From positions 62,001 to 126,000 of the forward strand of contig JAITWK010000008.1 in the NCBI GenBank assembly GCA_031285295.1: 64,000 nt of DNA, read 5' to 3'. The stretch is from Deltaproteobacteria bacterium. GTDB lineage: Bacteria; Desulfobacterota; Desulfovibrionia; Desulfovibrionales; Desulfovibrionaceae. The translations under genes were made by a program, and so were the position numbers. Of the stretch, positions 7,845 to 16,484 are shown piece by piece (position 1 is the stretch's first letter; each line of letters begins with the position of its first letter). The notes beneath the pieces were generated by a model, which saw only the letters and a program-made list of their open reading frames with translations, did no database searches and was not told where the DNA came from.

Positions 7845-8258
7845 TGCGTGTGTGTATTTGGAGGTTTATAACAAAAATAGTTTTGCCAAAAAGCGCGGTT
7901 AAAACATTTCAGAGCTAATCTGCTTTAGTTGGAAATCGCAGCTTATGCAAGCTTCCGGCATGATTATTTACGTGTTATTTCTTGGACAAAAAACTCCGGT
8001 TGCCCGAAGTCTAATATGAATCCATAAAAATGGTTACTGAAATTTTGCCAAGCAGGATGAATGAGGATAATTACTAACGGGCTATTTTGATGAAAGACAG
8101 AACGGATTGTAGTTGCGTGGCATCAAGGCGATCAAGATTTTCAACGATCAGTTTTTTGATCTGGTCGCAGTCTGTAAGCTTGGCGTTGCCAATGTTTGAT
8201 TACTGGATTAAAATTGTGTCAGCGGACAAGCACCCATAAAACGATATTGGTGGTATTA
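7845..8258. other. Intergenic region with a possible decayed gene end
   Basis: About 410 bases with lower GC than the flanks. The only coding-like stretch is on the reverse strand at 8082-8199. No clear terminator or RNA gene is visible. The drop in GC continues into the AbiJ-like gene and suggests the edge of an acquired segment. Confidence 0.4.
8082..8199 (-). pseudogene. Possible gene remnant (C-terminal fragment)
   Basis: Reading the reverse strand to TAG at 8082-8084 gives about 38 residues that look coding (DQIKKLIVENLDRLDATQ, then LQSVLSFIKIAR) but with no start codon and an in-frame stop immediately upstream. It looks like the tail of a small regulator-type protein lost at the island boundary. 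The family is not identified. Confidence 0.3.
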
Positions 8259-9137
8259 ATGTTAGAATTGCCAGTTCCATATTTCCGTCGCCAACAGGAG
8301 TTTAGAGGGGAAATACCTACGACTTTTTCGTATGTCTTGACTGAGAAGGTAAAACACCAAATAATAATGATTTTGGATAGCTATTCACATGGATTTGACT
8401 ACTCTCAGTCTATTGTTGAACGGCTCAGGTTGGAAATTGGAAAACCAGAGCTCGCTAGCGGTTGGACTGATGGGAGTTACATTACAAGGAAATATTACCC
8501 TGAACTGGAATTGAAACGTTTTTTTCTTAAAGTCCAAGATGATGAATATGCTCTTACGGTATTGGAATATATCCTTTGCAGTCACGCAATGTATAATGAT
8601 GATATTATTGAAGAAATAAATAATCGACTACAATATGAAAGAATTGGGTTTAAATTTGTACGCATAAGTGATGATAGTGGGCATTTAATAAAAATTGAGG
8701 ATGAGATATTTTTAAATGAGTGTATTCATAAAACACTTGGTATATTATCTGATCTAAAATATACAGACGCATTAAATCATTATATGTCCGCTTATGATAA
8801 CCTAAAGGCTAACAAGTTTGAAGAAGCGCTTGTTTCTGTAGGAAAGGCCATTGAAAGCTTACTAAAAACTCGCTTTGCTAATACAAAAATACCTTTTGAT
8901 GCCACTAAGGACACACTTGCAAAACTTCTGGATATATTACAGCGACATTTAGTATCGGCATCGCACAACTTTCAATATTTTAAACAGATAATCCTTGATG
9001 CTGGCCGAGCTAGAAATATTGGCGGGCATGGGCATGCTGATGGAGATACACCGCCGCTTAACGAGGTGTATGTTCGGTTTGTTATAAACCAAGCAGCTGC
9101 AAACTTGCTTTTTTTGGCAGAAGTCGAATTAAATTAA
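8259..9137 (+). CDS. AbiJ-like protein with C-terminal HEPN RNase motif
   Basis: 292 residues from ATG 8259 (an earlier in-frame ATG at 8196 gives an unconvincing N-terminus). GC is clearly lower than the surroundings, with many AAA/AAT/TTT codons. The C-terminal ~120 residues (EALVSVGKAIESLLKTRF, then DAGRARNIGGHGH) match the AbiJ / STM4504-CBY_0614 type of abortive-infection protein. The motif R252-N-I-G-G-H257 is the RX4H active site of HEPN ribonucleases. The N-terminal ~150 residues would be the sensor part. Predicted role: phage defence by RNA cleavage (inference). It lies beside tRNA-Pro and upstream of a DUF1016 nuclease. Confidence 0.7.
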   Translation: MLELPVPYFRRQQEFRGEIPTTFSYVLTEKVKHQIIMILDSYSHGFDYSQSIVERLRLEIGKPELASGWTDGSYITRKYYPELELKRFFLKVQDDEYALTVLEYILCSHAMYNDDIIEEINNRLQYERIGFKFVRISDDSGHLIKIEDEIFLNECIHKTLGILSDLKYTDALNHYMSAYDNLKANKFEEALVSVGKAIESLLKTRFANTKIPFDATKDTLAKLLDILQRHLVSASHNFQYFKQIILDAGRARNIGGHGHADGDTPPLNEVYVRFVINQAAANLLFLAEVELN

Positions 9138-9267
9138 AGTCAACGCCATGTTAAACTCTTTGATCTAATTTTAATTGCTCTTTCAATATTCCTAGATGTA
9201 TTTTTTCCTCCAATGCTTGGCGGTTGGGGTTTTTAATCGCGATTCGTAATTTCCCCCACGCTTTAAG

Positions 9268-9296
9268 TTGACACCCCCGGCTACTTGGATTAGTAA
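9268..9296 (+). promoter_or_regulatory. Putative promoter of tRNA-Pro
   Basis: A consensus -35 TTGACA at 9268-9273 lies 17 bases before TAGTAA (9291-9296), which puts transcription start about 7 bases before the tRNA. The -10 is weak. Confidence 0.4.
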
Positions 9297-9308
9297 AGCC
9301 TTTCGCGT

Positions 9309-9386
9309 CGGGATGTAGCGCAGCTTGGCTAGCGCACCTGAATGGGGTTCAGGGGGTCGGAGGTTCAAATCCTCTCATCCCGACCA
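9309..9386 (+). tRNA. tRNA-Pro (GGG)
   Basis: The acceptor stem CGGGATG (9309-9315) pairs exactly with CATCCCG. The anticodon stem CCTGA/TCAGG closes a 7-base loop with anticodon GGG, which reads CCC and CCU proline codons. The T-loop GTTCAAATC is present and CCA is encoded (9384-9386). tRNA genes are common integration sites, and the gene sits inside an accessory patch, but I saw no second copy of its 3' end. Confidence 0.95.
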
Positions 9387-9419
9387 GTTAATAATCTCAA
9401 GCGATTATGAGAATACCCC

Positions 9420-9450
9420 AAGGGAACTTACGAAAGTAGGTTCCCTTTTC
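9420..9450 (+). terminator. Intrinsic terminator after tRNA-Pro
   Basis: AAGGGAACTTAC, loop GAAA, GTAGGTTCCCTT, then TTTC. A 12-base stem with one mismatch, followed by a short T-rich tail. Confidence 0.75.
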
Positions 9451-9696
9451 TCGTTTTCATATATTTACCGAGAACATGTCTCCCTTGCCGTATGGCCCTA
9501 GCGGTACACTGGGATAATGTCTTTGCGTCTCAAGGCCAATCACATTTTAACGGTAAGCAATGAGCGCGGCTCGCTGAAACAAGGCTCCACTCCCTTGTTG
9601 CCATCCGAGGACTGCTGGCAAATCGTGTTGGAGGAGTGATTTTTGAGTGCTTGCCGAGTGGCTTCACCTCTGGCACTATTTCTGAAACAGGTAGTT

Positions 9697-9729
9697 GTCA
9701 ATTTTGCCACCGGCGGTGGCAAAATTGAC
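9697..9729. repeat. 33-bp perfect palindrome
   Basis: GTCAATTTTGCCACC, centre GGC, then the exact reverse complement GGTGGCAAAATTGAC. There is no T-run, so a terminator is unlikely. It lies about 110 bases before the DUF1016 nuclease gene and could be an operator, a recombination site or a structured leader. Confidence 0.6.
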
Positions 9730-9836
9730 GGAGAACGCTGAGCAGCCACAGCTATATGATTTTATTCTACGATTGCCGTGGGCGCATATTTAGCAGGGAA
9801 CACTGCTTGTTGGATAAGAAACTGAGGAGATAGCGC

Positions 9837-10964
9837 GTGATAGACATTCCTGTCAATTTTTTTGAAAAGGTCGCCACCATCGTAGAACAGACGCGGGCCT
9901 ATGTGGGGCGTACCGCTGATCTGGCTATGTGCATTGCCTATTTTGAGGTAGGGCGCATGATTGTCGAGCAGGAACAGGGGGGCAAGGCACGGGCAGAATA
10001 TAAGCGCAGGTTGCTTGCCGAGTTATCGGTATTCCTCGGTAAGCGCTTCGGCAAAGGTTTTTCCGAAACAAATCTTAAAAGTGCAAGGAAATTCTATCAG
10101 ATATATGCGCCAGTAATTCGGCAGACGCTGTCTGCCGAATTTGAAAACAGACGGTTTCTGACTGACCAAGCCGGGTTGCCGCAAAAAGGGCAGACATTGT
10201 CTGCCGAATTGTATCCCTTCACACTGAGCTGGTCACATTACCAAATTTTAATGCGCGTTCAAAACGAACAGGAACGTCATTTTTATGAAATAGAATCTGT
10301 TAACCAGCAATGGACGGTACGGCAACTCCAGCGACAATACGGCAGTAGCTTATATGAACGGCTGGCCTTGTCACGCAATAAGGATGAGGTAATGCGCCTT
10401 GCCAATGACGGCCAAGTGGTAGCAAAGCCTCGTGATGTGCTGAAAAACCCGCTTGTGCTGGAATTCCTCGGAATGGAGGAGAGCTTGTCCTGCTCCGAGT
10501 CAGACTTGGAGTCTGCGATTATCTCTAAGCTGCAAGCATTTCTCCTAGAACTTGGCAAAGGCTTTCTCTTTGAAGCTCGACAAAAGCGATTCACCTATGA
10601 CGAGGACAATTTTTGGGTTGATTTGGTATTCTATAATCGCTTGTTGCAATGCTATGTCCTGATTGACCTGAAAGCAGACAAGTTGAAGCATCAGGATTTG
10701 GGTCAGATGCAGATGTACGTCAACTATTTTGACCGACACGTTAAAACAGAACATGAAAATCCGACGGTAGGCATATTGCTTTGCAAAGAAAAGAATGACA
10801 GCGTGGTGAAGATGACCTTGCCGAAAGATGCGAATATCTATGCATCCGAGTACAGCCTGTACCTGCCAGATAAAGCCCTGTTGCAAGCAAAGCTGGCGGA
10901 GTGGGTGGAGGAATTTGAGGCCGTGCGCGGGGCAGATACCGAATCCCCCATGACCCAAATATGA
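9837..10964 (+). CDS. DUF1016 (YhcG-type) PD-(D/E)XK nuclease domain protein
   Basis: 375 residues from GTG 9837, chosen because GAGGAG lies 7 bases upstream. The N-terminal DUF1016 helical domain (about 10-185) contains KGFSETNLKSARKFY and LSWSHYQILMRV. The C-terminal half is a PD-(D/E)XK endonuclease: E225, D262 in WVDLVFYN, and D277-x-K279 in YVLIDLKADKL. Genes of this family are common in mobile and defence regions, often near restriction systems; the in vivo substrate is unknown. A short internal duplication (RQTLSAE, GQTLSAE) separates the two domains and is encoded by GCAGACGCTGTCTGCCGAAT-type repeats. Confidence 0.85.
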   Translation: MIDIPVNFFEKVATIVEQTRAYVGRTADLAMCIAYFEVGRMIVEQEQGGKARAEYKRRLLAELSVFLGKRFGKGFSETNLKSARKFYQIYAPVIRQTLSAEFENRRFLTDQAGLPQKGQTLSAELYPFTLSWSHYQILMRVQNEQERHFYEIESVNQQWTVRQLQRQYGSSLYERLALSRNKDEVMRLANDGQVVAKPRDVLKNPLVLEFLGMEESLSCSESDLESAIISKLQAFLLELGKGFLFEARQKRFTYDEDNFWVDLVFYNRLLQCYVLIDLKADKLKHQDLGQMQMYVNYFDRHVKTEHENPTVGILLCKEKNDSVVKMTLPKDANIYASEYSLYLPDKALLQAKLAEWVEEFEAVRGADTESPMTQI

Positions 10965-11051
10965 CCCAAAAGGAAATTTTGCATCTGCTAACCACCTGAT
11001 TTTATACACTCCATCACACTATGCACAGAGGGACAAAAATGATGATTACGA

Positions 11052-11942
11052 TCAGGATTTTTCGGCGCTGATGCCGATTGGCCGGAATTCCTGTTCCGCA
11101 ATCAGCAGGTGTTTGTCGATATGTTCCAATAGCTGCAATTTGGCTTCCGGCAGCATAGCGTTGAAGTGTATGAAATTGGTCCAGTGTTCACTGAGCAGTT
11201 GCATCCGCCCCTCGATATTTTCCGCCAGCAGGCGCAATTCGCGTAAAATGTTGTGCGGTTTCATCAGCATGAAGCGTCCGTTCAGATAATCCGCACCGAT
11301 CTCGGTGCCGTTTTTAACTACAAATGTGCGTATTCTCACACATTCCGGGCAAATGGCGTTCAGCAGCCCGGCGGTACTCAGGGCGTGTTCGCGTGAGTGT
11401 TCTTGCCCGCCGATACCCAGCATCATGGAAACATCCATCTCTATGCCGGCTTCGCGCAGCATTTGCCCCACGCGGATCAGATCGTCCGGGGTACAGCCCT
11501 TGCGCAGTTGCCGCAAGAGATCCGCGCTGCCGGATTCCAGCCCTACAAAGACCCGGCGCAACCCGGCTGCGGCCAGTGCGTTAAGTTCCGCCTGAGTTTT
11601 TTTGGCCGTGAAGCGGGCTGTGGCGTAACAGGCAAAGCGCGTAAGAGCCGGAAAAAGGTCTTTAGCGCGTTCCATCACCGCGATCAGGTATTTGCTGTTT
11701 ATGGCCAGCGGATCGCCGCCTTCCAAATATATGCTGGTCAGCAGATGAAGATGTTCCGGCCCGATATCGCGCGCGTCCTGTTCCAGTCCAGACAGGACCT
11801 CTTCCAACGGCAGCACCTTGCAGGGAACATCTTTGAAAAGATTGCAGAAAGTACAGGCATTGTGCGGGCAACCGTGCATTACCCGGATAATGAAGCTGTC
11901 GGCTTCCGAAGGGGGGCGGTAATAGGTTTCCGTCTGGCTCAT
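11052..11942 (-). CDS. Radical SAM protein
   Basis: 296 residues from ATG 11942, which is preceded by AAGGAGGG; the frame extends upstream but that part is not conserved in appearance. The cluster-binding motif is HGCPHNACTFCNLFKD (CX4CX2C, a spacing seen in the Elp3-like GCPHN subgroup). YLEGGDPLAI is the GGE-type SAM contact and GLRRVFVGLESGS the ribose/second SAM strand. It resembles the family of stand-alone radical SAM proteins often annotated as coproporphyrinogen-oxidase-like; no specific reaction can be given. It is downstream of, and co-oriented with, the betaine reductase operon but separated by a hairpin. Confidence 0.85.
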   Translation of the reverse strand: MSQTETYYRPPSEADSFIIRVMHGCPHNACTFCNLFKDVPCKVLPLEEVLSGLEQDARDIGPEHLHLLTSIYLEGGDPLAINSKYLIAVMERAKDLFPALTRFACYATARFTAKKTQAELNALAAAGLRRVFVGLESGSADLLRQLRKGCTPDDLIRVGQMLREAGIEMDVSMMLGIGGQEHSREHALSTAGLLNAICPECVRIRTFVVKNGTEIGADYLNGRFMLMKPHNILRELRLLAENIEGRMQLLSEHWTNFIHFNAMLPEAKLQLLEHIDKHLLIAEQEFRPIGISAEKS

Positions 11943-11967
11943 GGCAGCCCTCCTTAATATGCGGATT

Positions 11968-11996
11968 GAGGCGGGAGACGTAATGTCTCCCGCCTC
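11968..11996 (-). terminator. Perfect 12-bp hairpin after the BCCT gene
   Basis: GAGGCGGGAGAC and its exact complement GTCTCCCGCCTC flank a 5-base loop. There is no clear T-run on either side. It lies 10 bases past the BCCT transporter stop and just before the radical SAM start, so it is probably a transcript-end or attenuating hairpin of the grd operon. Confidence 0.6.
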
Positions 11997-12006
11997 GGCT
12001 GAGCGT

Positions 12007-13521
12007 TTATTTAATTTCCGCGCCGGGAGCGAATTCTTTGTTAAGAGCCCGCCACAGGCAGACACAGGCCAGAATCATGATAAACGAGAACGGGCCGGCC
12101 GCCGTGATTGAAGCGATTTGCAAGGCTTTGAGGCCGCCGGTGAGCAGAAGAACGAAGGCAAAGGCAGCTTGCAGGGTTCCCCAGACCACCATGCGGCTCT
12201 TGGGTGGGTTGAGTACGCCATGCGTGGAATACATGGAAAGCACAAAGGTGGAGGAGTTGCCTGAAGTCACGAAGAATGTACCAATGAGCAGCAGCATGAC
12301 CGCAGACATGATCCCGCCCATGCTTATGTGCTGATACATGGCAAAGACGCCGGTAGAGATATCAGCACTGACCACGGAAGCCAGATCCGCTACCCCGCTG
12401 AGTTGCAAATTCAGACCGGTACCACCGAAGATGGCGAACCAGCAGAAGCTGCCCAGGGCGGGTACCATCAAAACGCCGATTACAAACTGACGAATGCTGC
12501 GCCCACGAGAAATACGGGCGATGAAGGAGCCGACAAAAGGTGCCCAGGCGATCCACCAGGCCCAATAATAGATGGTCCAACTGCTCAGCCAGCTTTTATA
12601 TTCGCCGCCGTAGGGTGCCACGCTGAAGCTTTCAGAGACCAGGTTGCTGAGATAGCCGCCAATGCCGGTTACCAGTGTTTCAAAAATGATCAGGGTCGGG
12701 CCGAACAGAAGAAGTCCGCCGGCGAGCAGGCAAACCAGTCCCAGGTTGAGGTTGCCCAGAAATTTGATGCCCTTGTCTATGCCGGAAACGGCGGTGCCGG
12801 TGTAAGCCACGCCCAAAACCGCGATGATTGCCAATTGAATGCTGGCGCTCTGCGGCAGGTCGAACATATACTTCAAGCCGCTGTTGAGCTGTAATGCCGC
12901 CAGACCCAGCGAGGTGGCAATGCCGCCCACGGTGGCGAAGATGGTGAAAACGTCAACCGCGCGGCCCACTAAGGTGCGATGGGCGTTTTCACCCAGAATA
13001 GGAATGAATAAACTGCTCATAAGTCCCGGTGCGCCCTTGCGAAACTGGAAATAGGCCAACCCAAGGGCTATTACCGAATAACCGGCCCAGGGGTGCAGTC
13101 CCCAGTGGAAGAAAGAGGCGCGCATTGCGTCTTCAGCCGCCTGCGGCGATCCTGCGACCGCGCCGAACGGTGGGGTGGCGAAATGATACAGGGGTTCGCC
13201 CACGCCGTAAAAAACGAGGCCAACGCCCATGCCCGCGCCGAAGAGCATACCGAACCACGCAACATTGGAAAACTCCGGCCTGGAATCGGCCTCGCCCAGT
13301 TTGAGCTTGCCGAAGCGACTGCAGGCCAGAACAATCGGAAAGATCACAAAGCAGTTCATGGCCAGCATATACCACCAGCCGAAATATTTGGAGAGGAAGT
13401 TGAAAATATTACCTGTCGCCGCAGCAAACGCGTCTGAGGCAAAGAGCCCGATCATAACCAGAGCCACCATGATGACCATGGAAATGATGTAGACGTAATT
13501 GTCCTGATTTTGTTTTGCCAT
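12007..13521 (-). CDS. BCCT-family betaine transporter
   Basis: 504-residue integral membrane protein with about 12 hydrophobic segments. It has the glycine-rich segment GAGMGVGLVFYGVGEPLYHF (about 95-114) and the BCCT signature YYWAWWIAWAPFVGSFIARI followed by SRGRSIRQF. Family members (BetP, OpuD, BetT, CaiT) take up betaine, choline or carnitine by sodium or proton coupling or exchange. Eight bases separate it from grdH upstream, so glycine betaine uptake for reduction is the natural role. The C-terminus is short, without the long osmosensing tail of BetP, which fits a catabolic rather than osmoprotective function. Confidence 0.92.
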   Translation of the reverse strand: MAKQNQDNYVYIISMVIMVALVMIGLFASDAFAAATGNIFNFLSKYFGWWYMLAMNCFVIFPIVLACSRFGKLKLGEADSRPEFSNVAWFGMLFGAGMGVGLVFYGVGEPLYHFATPPFGAVAGSPQAAEDAMRASFFHWGLHPWAGYSVIALGLAYFQFRKGAPGLMSSLFIPILGENAHRTLVGRAVDVFTIFATVGGIATSLGLAALQLNSGLKYMFDLPQSASIQLAIIAVLGVAYTGTAVSGIDKGIKFLGNLNLGLVCLLAGGLLLFGPTLIIFETLVTGIGGYLSNLVSESFSVAPYGGEYKSWLSSWTIYYWAWWIAWAPFVGSFIARISRGRSIRQFVIGVLMVPALGSFCWFAIFGGTGLNLQLSGVADLASVVSADISTGVFAMYQHISMGGIMSAVMLLLIGTFFVTSGNSSTFVLSMYSTHGVLNPPKSRMVVWGTLQAAFAFVLLLTGGLKALQIASITAAGPFSFIMILACVCLWRALNKEFAPGAEIK

Positions 13522-13529
13522 GGAGCCCT

Positions 13530-14855
13530 CTATTTTTTAACCGCAAAGACGGTTTGCTCGGTAATTGGGGTTTGCAGGGCGTCCACTGCTACTTCCACTC
13601 TGTGCTTGCGCATGGCCCATTCCTCTTCCGGAGAAGCCTGGGGGTTACCAAGCGGGTAGGGCACCGAGAAAGTAGGCACGATGCGGTTGCTGCCCACAGT
13701 TTTGGCGATGTTGGTCAGGTTGCACATTATGGTAATGGGCAGGCCGCTACGTTCAATTTCTTTTGCCATCGTTGCGCCGCAACGAGTACAGGTACCTCAG
13801 GTAGCGGTAAGGATGACGGCCTCAACCCCCCGGTCTTTCAACTCGGCAGCTATTTCACGGCCCATGCGGGCGGCTTCGCCCTGAGTGGTGCCTGTCCCCA
13901 CGGTAGTGTAGAAGTAATCGTCAACTTCACCCAACCTGCCCTCTTTTTGCAAGGCACGGATGGCGTCCAACGGCTCGACCACGTTGGGGTTTTTGTCCGC
14001 TTGTTCGGGATCGTAGCCGGCGTGGATGGTTTTGAATTCGGGTGCTGTGAGCTTATCCAGGCCAGCGATGCTGTATTTGCCCCACTTGGTGGCGGAGGCT
14101 GACTCAATGCGATCCGGGTTATCCTTGGGTACGATGCCGCCGGAGGTGACCAGGGCGATCTTGATTTTACGAATATCCTGGACAGCCGGGGCTATGGGCA
14201 CAAGATCCTGTTTGGGGATCGGCAGTTCGGTGAGGTAGCCGTCTCCTTTAAGCTTGAGCAGAAGCATTTCCACGGCGCGGTCACAGGCCATTACCGGTTC
14301 CATACCCAAGTCTTCCAGGAATACCTCGTGACGGATGCCGCGCGGGAAGTAGCCTTCCATGGCTGCGGGCAGCAGGGGGGCGCCGCTGGCTATTTTGTCG
14401 GCAAAAGCGGCCATGGCGGCCATATCCTGCTTGATGGCCGTGGCGCGGTTGCCGCCCTGGAAAATGTATATTTCACGCTTGAACATTTCCACGCCGGGGT
14501 TTTCTTCGTTCATTGAGGTTATTGCCGGTACCTTGAACTTTTCCTGCACGGCTTTGCAGATTTGGCCGCAGGCGTTGCCGTAACGTCCGGCGTTGAAAGC
14601 CGGTCCGGCGATGAAAATGTCGAACTTCCGCCCCTCAAGAAGTTTCAGGCATTGCGCGATGGCTTCATCAGTGTGCGAAGCCATGAAGTTGTCGCCGCAA
14701 ATCAGGGTCTGTTCGATTTTAACATTTTTGGCGATGCCGTTAAAAATACCAGCGCTGCCCACGGGCTTGTCTTCAAGGGTCGGCTCGAAGTCGGCCTTAT
14801 CTTCACCGCCGATCTGGCCGAAAAACTGATTCAGGTACAAAATTGCTTTTTTCAT
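13530..14855 (-). CDS. grdH: Betaine reductase selenoprotein subunit GrdH (Sec at residue 353)
   Basis: GrdB-family subunit of the substrate-specific component B of glycine/sarcosine/betaine reductase; with component A (GrdA) and C (GrdC/D) it cleaves the C-N bond, here presumably giving trimethylamine and acetyl phosphate from betaine. Translation must read UGA (13797-13799) as selenocysteine: the frame continues without break for 89 more codons, and the surrounding motif TSVE-type AVILTAT-U-GTCTRCGATM matches the known active site. With ATG 14855 the residue is 353 of 441, close to the family position near 350. FNAGRYGNACG and TSGGIVPKDNPD are conserved segments. A hairpin follows the UGA. 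It lies between grdI (19-base gap) and the BCCT transporter, whose presence is the reason for naming it grdH. Confidence 0.9.
13770..13784 (-). promoter_or_regulatory. SECIS-like hairpin downstream of the grdH UGA
   Basis: On the reverse strand, 12 bases after the UGA codon, CGTTGC and GCAACG pair exactly around the loop GGC. Bacterial SECIS elements lie just downstream of the UGA and present a G-containing apical loop to SelB, so position and shape fit. Confidence 0.6.
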
Positions 14856-14874
14856 TATTTTTTTGCTCCTGCAA

Positions 14875-16185
14875 TTAAAAGTCAAAGCATCTTTTAACCG
14901 AAAATCCACTGGGATGGTCGGAACAGAACATGGCGTTGTTTTCCAGAACGGCTGAGCCGTCCGCCTTCACACAGCCTTCCCAGCCGCCGGAAAGACCATC
15001 GCGGGCCAGAGCTTCAAGCTCTCCCAGCACCAGCGGCATGGGTTGCAGAGTGTACATCTGGGACACATTGCCGGTGGAAATCAGAGCAGTTGCGGCTGCA
15101 TCCAGAGCCACCAACGGCTGCGACTTGCCATCGCGACCGGTGCATTCGTTGGAAATGCCTACGGTTTTGACGCCGACTTTTTCCAGCTCCACCAGAACCT
15201 GGATGTAATCCACATCCGGATTGCCGTAGCCTTCCTCGGCCACGATGGCACCGTCCGCGCCCAGGCTGCTGGCCATTTGGGCCACCATTACGGCCATGCG
15301 TACCTTTTGTTCCATAACCACGTTCAGGTTGGACATAATCACGCCCAGAAAGTTCAGCGTCTTGCCGTGAGCCTTCAACAGACTCTTTATGGTCGGATTA
15401 TTGCAATGTTCAAAGGTGGAAATTTTTGAAGAACAGGGCATGAAGCTGCCTGAAACCACCGCGCCGCCAAGAATTTCATTGGGGTGCATGTAAGTAGGCA
15501 GCATGTGGTTGGCGTTCCAGCCATATACAAGAGTGTTGAAGCCCGGAACTTCCATCTGGGTTTGCGGCTGCAATACATAAACCACCGAGGGCAGCTTCTG
15601 CACATCGGCGCTACGGCGGTTCAGCGCGTCCAGTTCCCAGCTTTCCAGCTCTTCCGGCTTAAGGTCGCGCAGGCATTCGCCTATGTATTCGGAAAGGCGG
15701 AAACCGGCCCAGCGCAGAGCATGGTTGGTTTTTTGCTGCTCGTGGCGCTCAAATTCTTCATCGGTATCGGCGATCAAGACCAGGTTGCGCATGGCACCGT
15801 AAATGGTGTTGCGCTGAAAAGGCCCGCCCATATCCAGAATACCGTCCTGAAAACTTCCCCAGTGTTTTCCCACAACCAGCAAAGAAGCATCTTTAAGCGC
15901 ATGGATACGGCCGTGTGCCGCAGATTCAAGCGGTGAGGTCACGCCGGGGTAAATGCCCTTGGCGCCCGCAACGCGGCAGCGCATTTCATAGGCGTCTTTT
16001 ACCGGTACCAGACGTACCAGATCGCCCGGATTGACGATATGCAATTCCGCTGCGGTAATGTGTTCGTCTTCCATGACCTTGGCCAGGGCCGCATCTTTGT
16101 CGATGCTGAGCACCCCATCGGCATATTCGGTTTTTGGACCAAAAGTGATTTTTTTCACAAAAAACTTTCCGATTTCAAGTTTCAT
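14875..16185 (-). CDS. grdI: Betaine reductase proprotein GrdI (GrdE family, pyruvoyl-type)
   Basis: GrdE/GrdG/GrdI-type proprotein that pairs with the selenoprotein to form component B. Proteins of this family self-cleave at an internal cysteine (near residue 242 in characterised GrdE), which becomes a pyruvoyl group. Here the matching segment is AVVSGSFMPCSSKISTFEHC with C251 (from ATG 16185) in the right place. ATG 16185 has AAGGAG nine bases upstream; the GTG nine bases earlier has no room for a ribosome site. 436 residues. It is the first gene of the grdI-grdH-BCCT operon, preceded by a sigma-54-type promoter and divergent from a sigma-54 activator gene. Confidence 0.88.
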   Translation of the reverse strand: MKLEIGKFFVKKITFGPKTEYADGVLSIDKDAALAKVMEDEHITAAELHIVNPGDLVRLVPVKDAYEMRCRVAGAKGIYPGVTSPLESAAHGRIHALKDASLLVVGKHWGSFQDGILDMGGPFQRNTIYGAMRNLVLIADTDEEFERHEQQKTNHALRWAGFRLSEYIGECLRDLKPEELESWELDALNRRSADVQKLPSVVYVLQPQTQMEVPGFNTLVYGWNANHMLPTYMHPNEILGGAVVSGSFMPCSSKISTFEHCNNPTIKSLLKAHGKTLNFLGVIMSNLNVVMEQKVRMAVMVAQMASSLGADGAIVAEEGYGNPDVDYIQVLVELEKVGVKTVGISNECTGRDGKSQPLVALDAAATALISTGNVSQMYTLQPMPLVLGELEALARDGLSGGWEGCVKADGSAVLENNAMFCSDHPSGFSVKRCFDF

Positions 16186-16313
16186 GAGCGGCACTCCTTG
16201 TGAGGTTTATCTTATGCTCCCTTGTCGGCGCTCGTCGTCAGGCAAGGAAGATCCGAATTGCTGTTGTTTTTTGCAAAATGCTCTTGTCGCAATGGAAATC
16301 TTAACATGAATAG

Positions 16314-16329
16314 AGCAAGCTTCATTCCA
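16314..16329 (-). promoter_or_regulatory. Sigma-54 promoter of grdI-grdH-BCCT
   Basis: On the reverse strand the sequence is TGGAATGAAGCTTGCT. The GG and GC pairs are separated by exactly 10 bases and TTGCT is perfect; only the CAC after TGG differs from consensus TGGCAC-N5-TTGCT. It lies about 130 bases before the grdI start and opposite a sigma-54 activator gene. Confidence 0.65.
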
Positions 16330-16379
16330 AATTTAAATAAATTAACAAAAAAGCTATTGACGCTGTCTATGAATGAATG

Positions 16380-16397
16380 TTGTGAAAGGAATCACAA
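16380..16397. promoter_or_regulatory. CRP/FNR-type palindrome or activator site
   Basis: TTGTGA-AAGGAA-TCACAA is a perfect inverted repeat with the TGTGA-N6-TCACA geometry of CRP/FNR-family operators. It is about 55 bases upstream of the sigma-54-like promoter, so it could instead be the enhancer site for the adjacent activator. Confidence 0.55.
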
Positions 16398-16484
16398 GGT
16401 TTTTTATTTCAGAGCGGCAGAACGGATCAACTTAAGCGCTGGCCTCACACTGTAGTTTTTTAAAAAATGCTTGCGTTTTTATAA

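Larger units (their letters stand above)
9387..9836. other. Intergenic region with terminator and perfect palindrome
   Basis: Holds the tRNA terminator (9420-9450) and a 33-base perfect palindrome (9697-9729). Several short stretches look like decayed coding sequence on either strand, but none has a convincing start, ribosome site and length, so I call no gene here. Confidence 0.4.

Noticed and set aside
9540-9749. Reverse-strand 69-codon open frame before the DUF1016 gene
   Set aside because: No ribosome site, crosses the perfect palindrome and shows no family; possibly decayed coding sequence, but not a gene I can support.
13797-13799. UGA as a frameshift or nonsense mutation splitting grdH
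   Set aside because: The same UGA sits at the known selenocysteine site in a second gene, reading continues without a frame change, and a hairpin follows.
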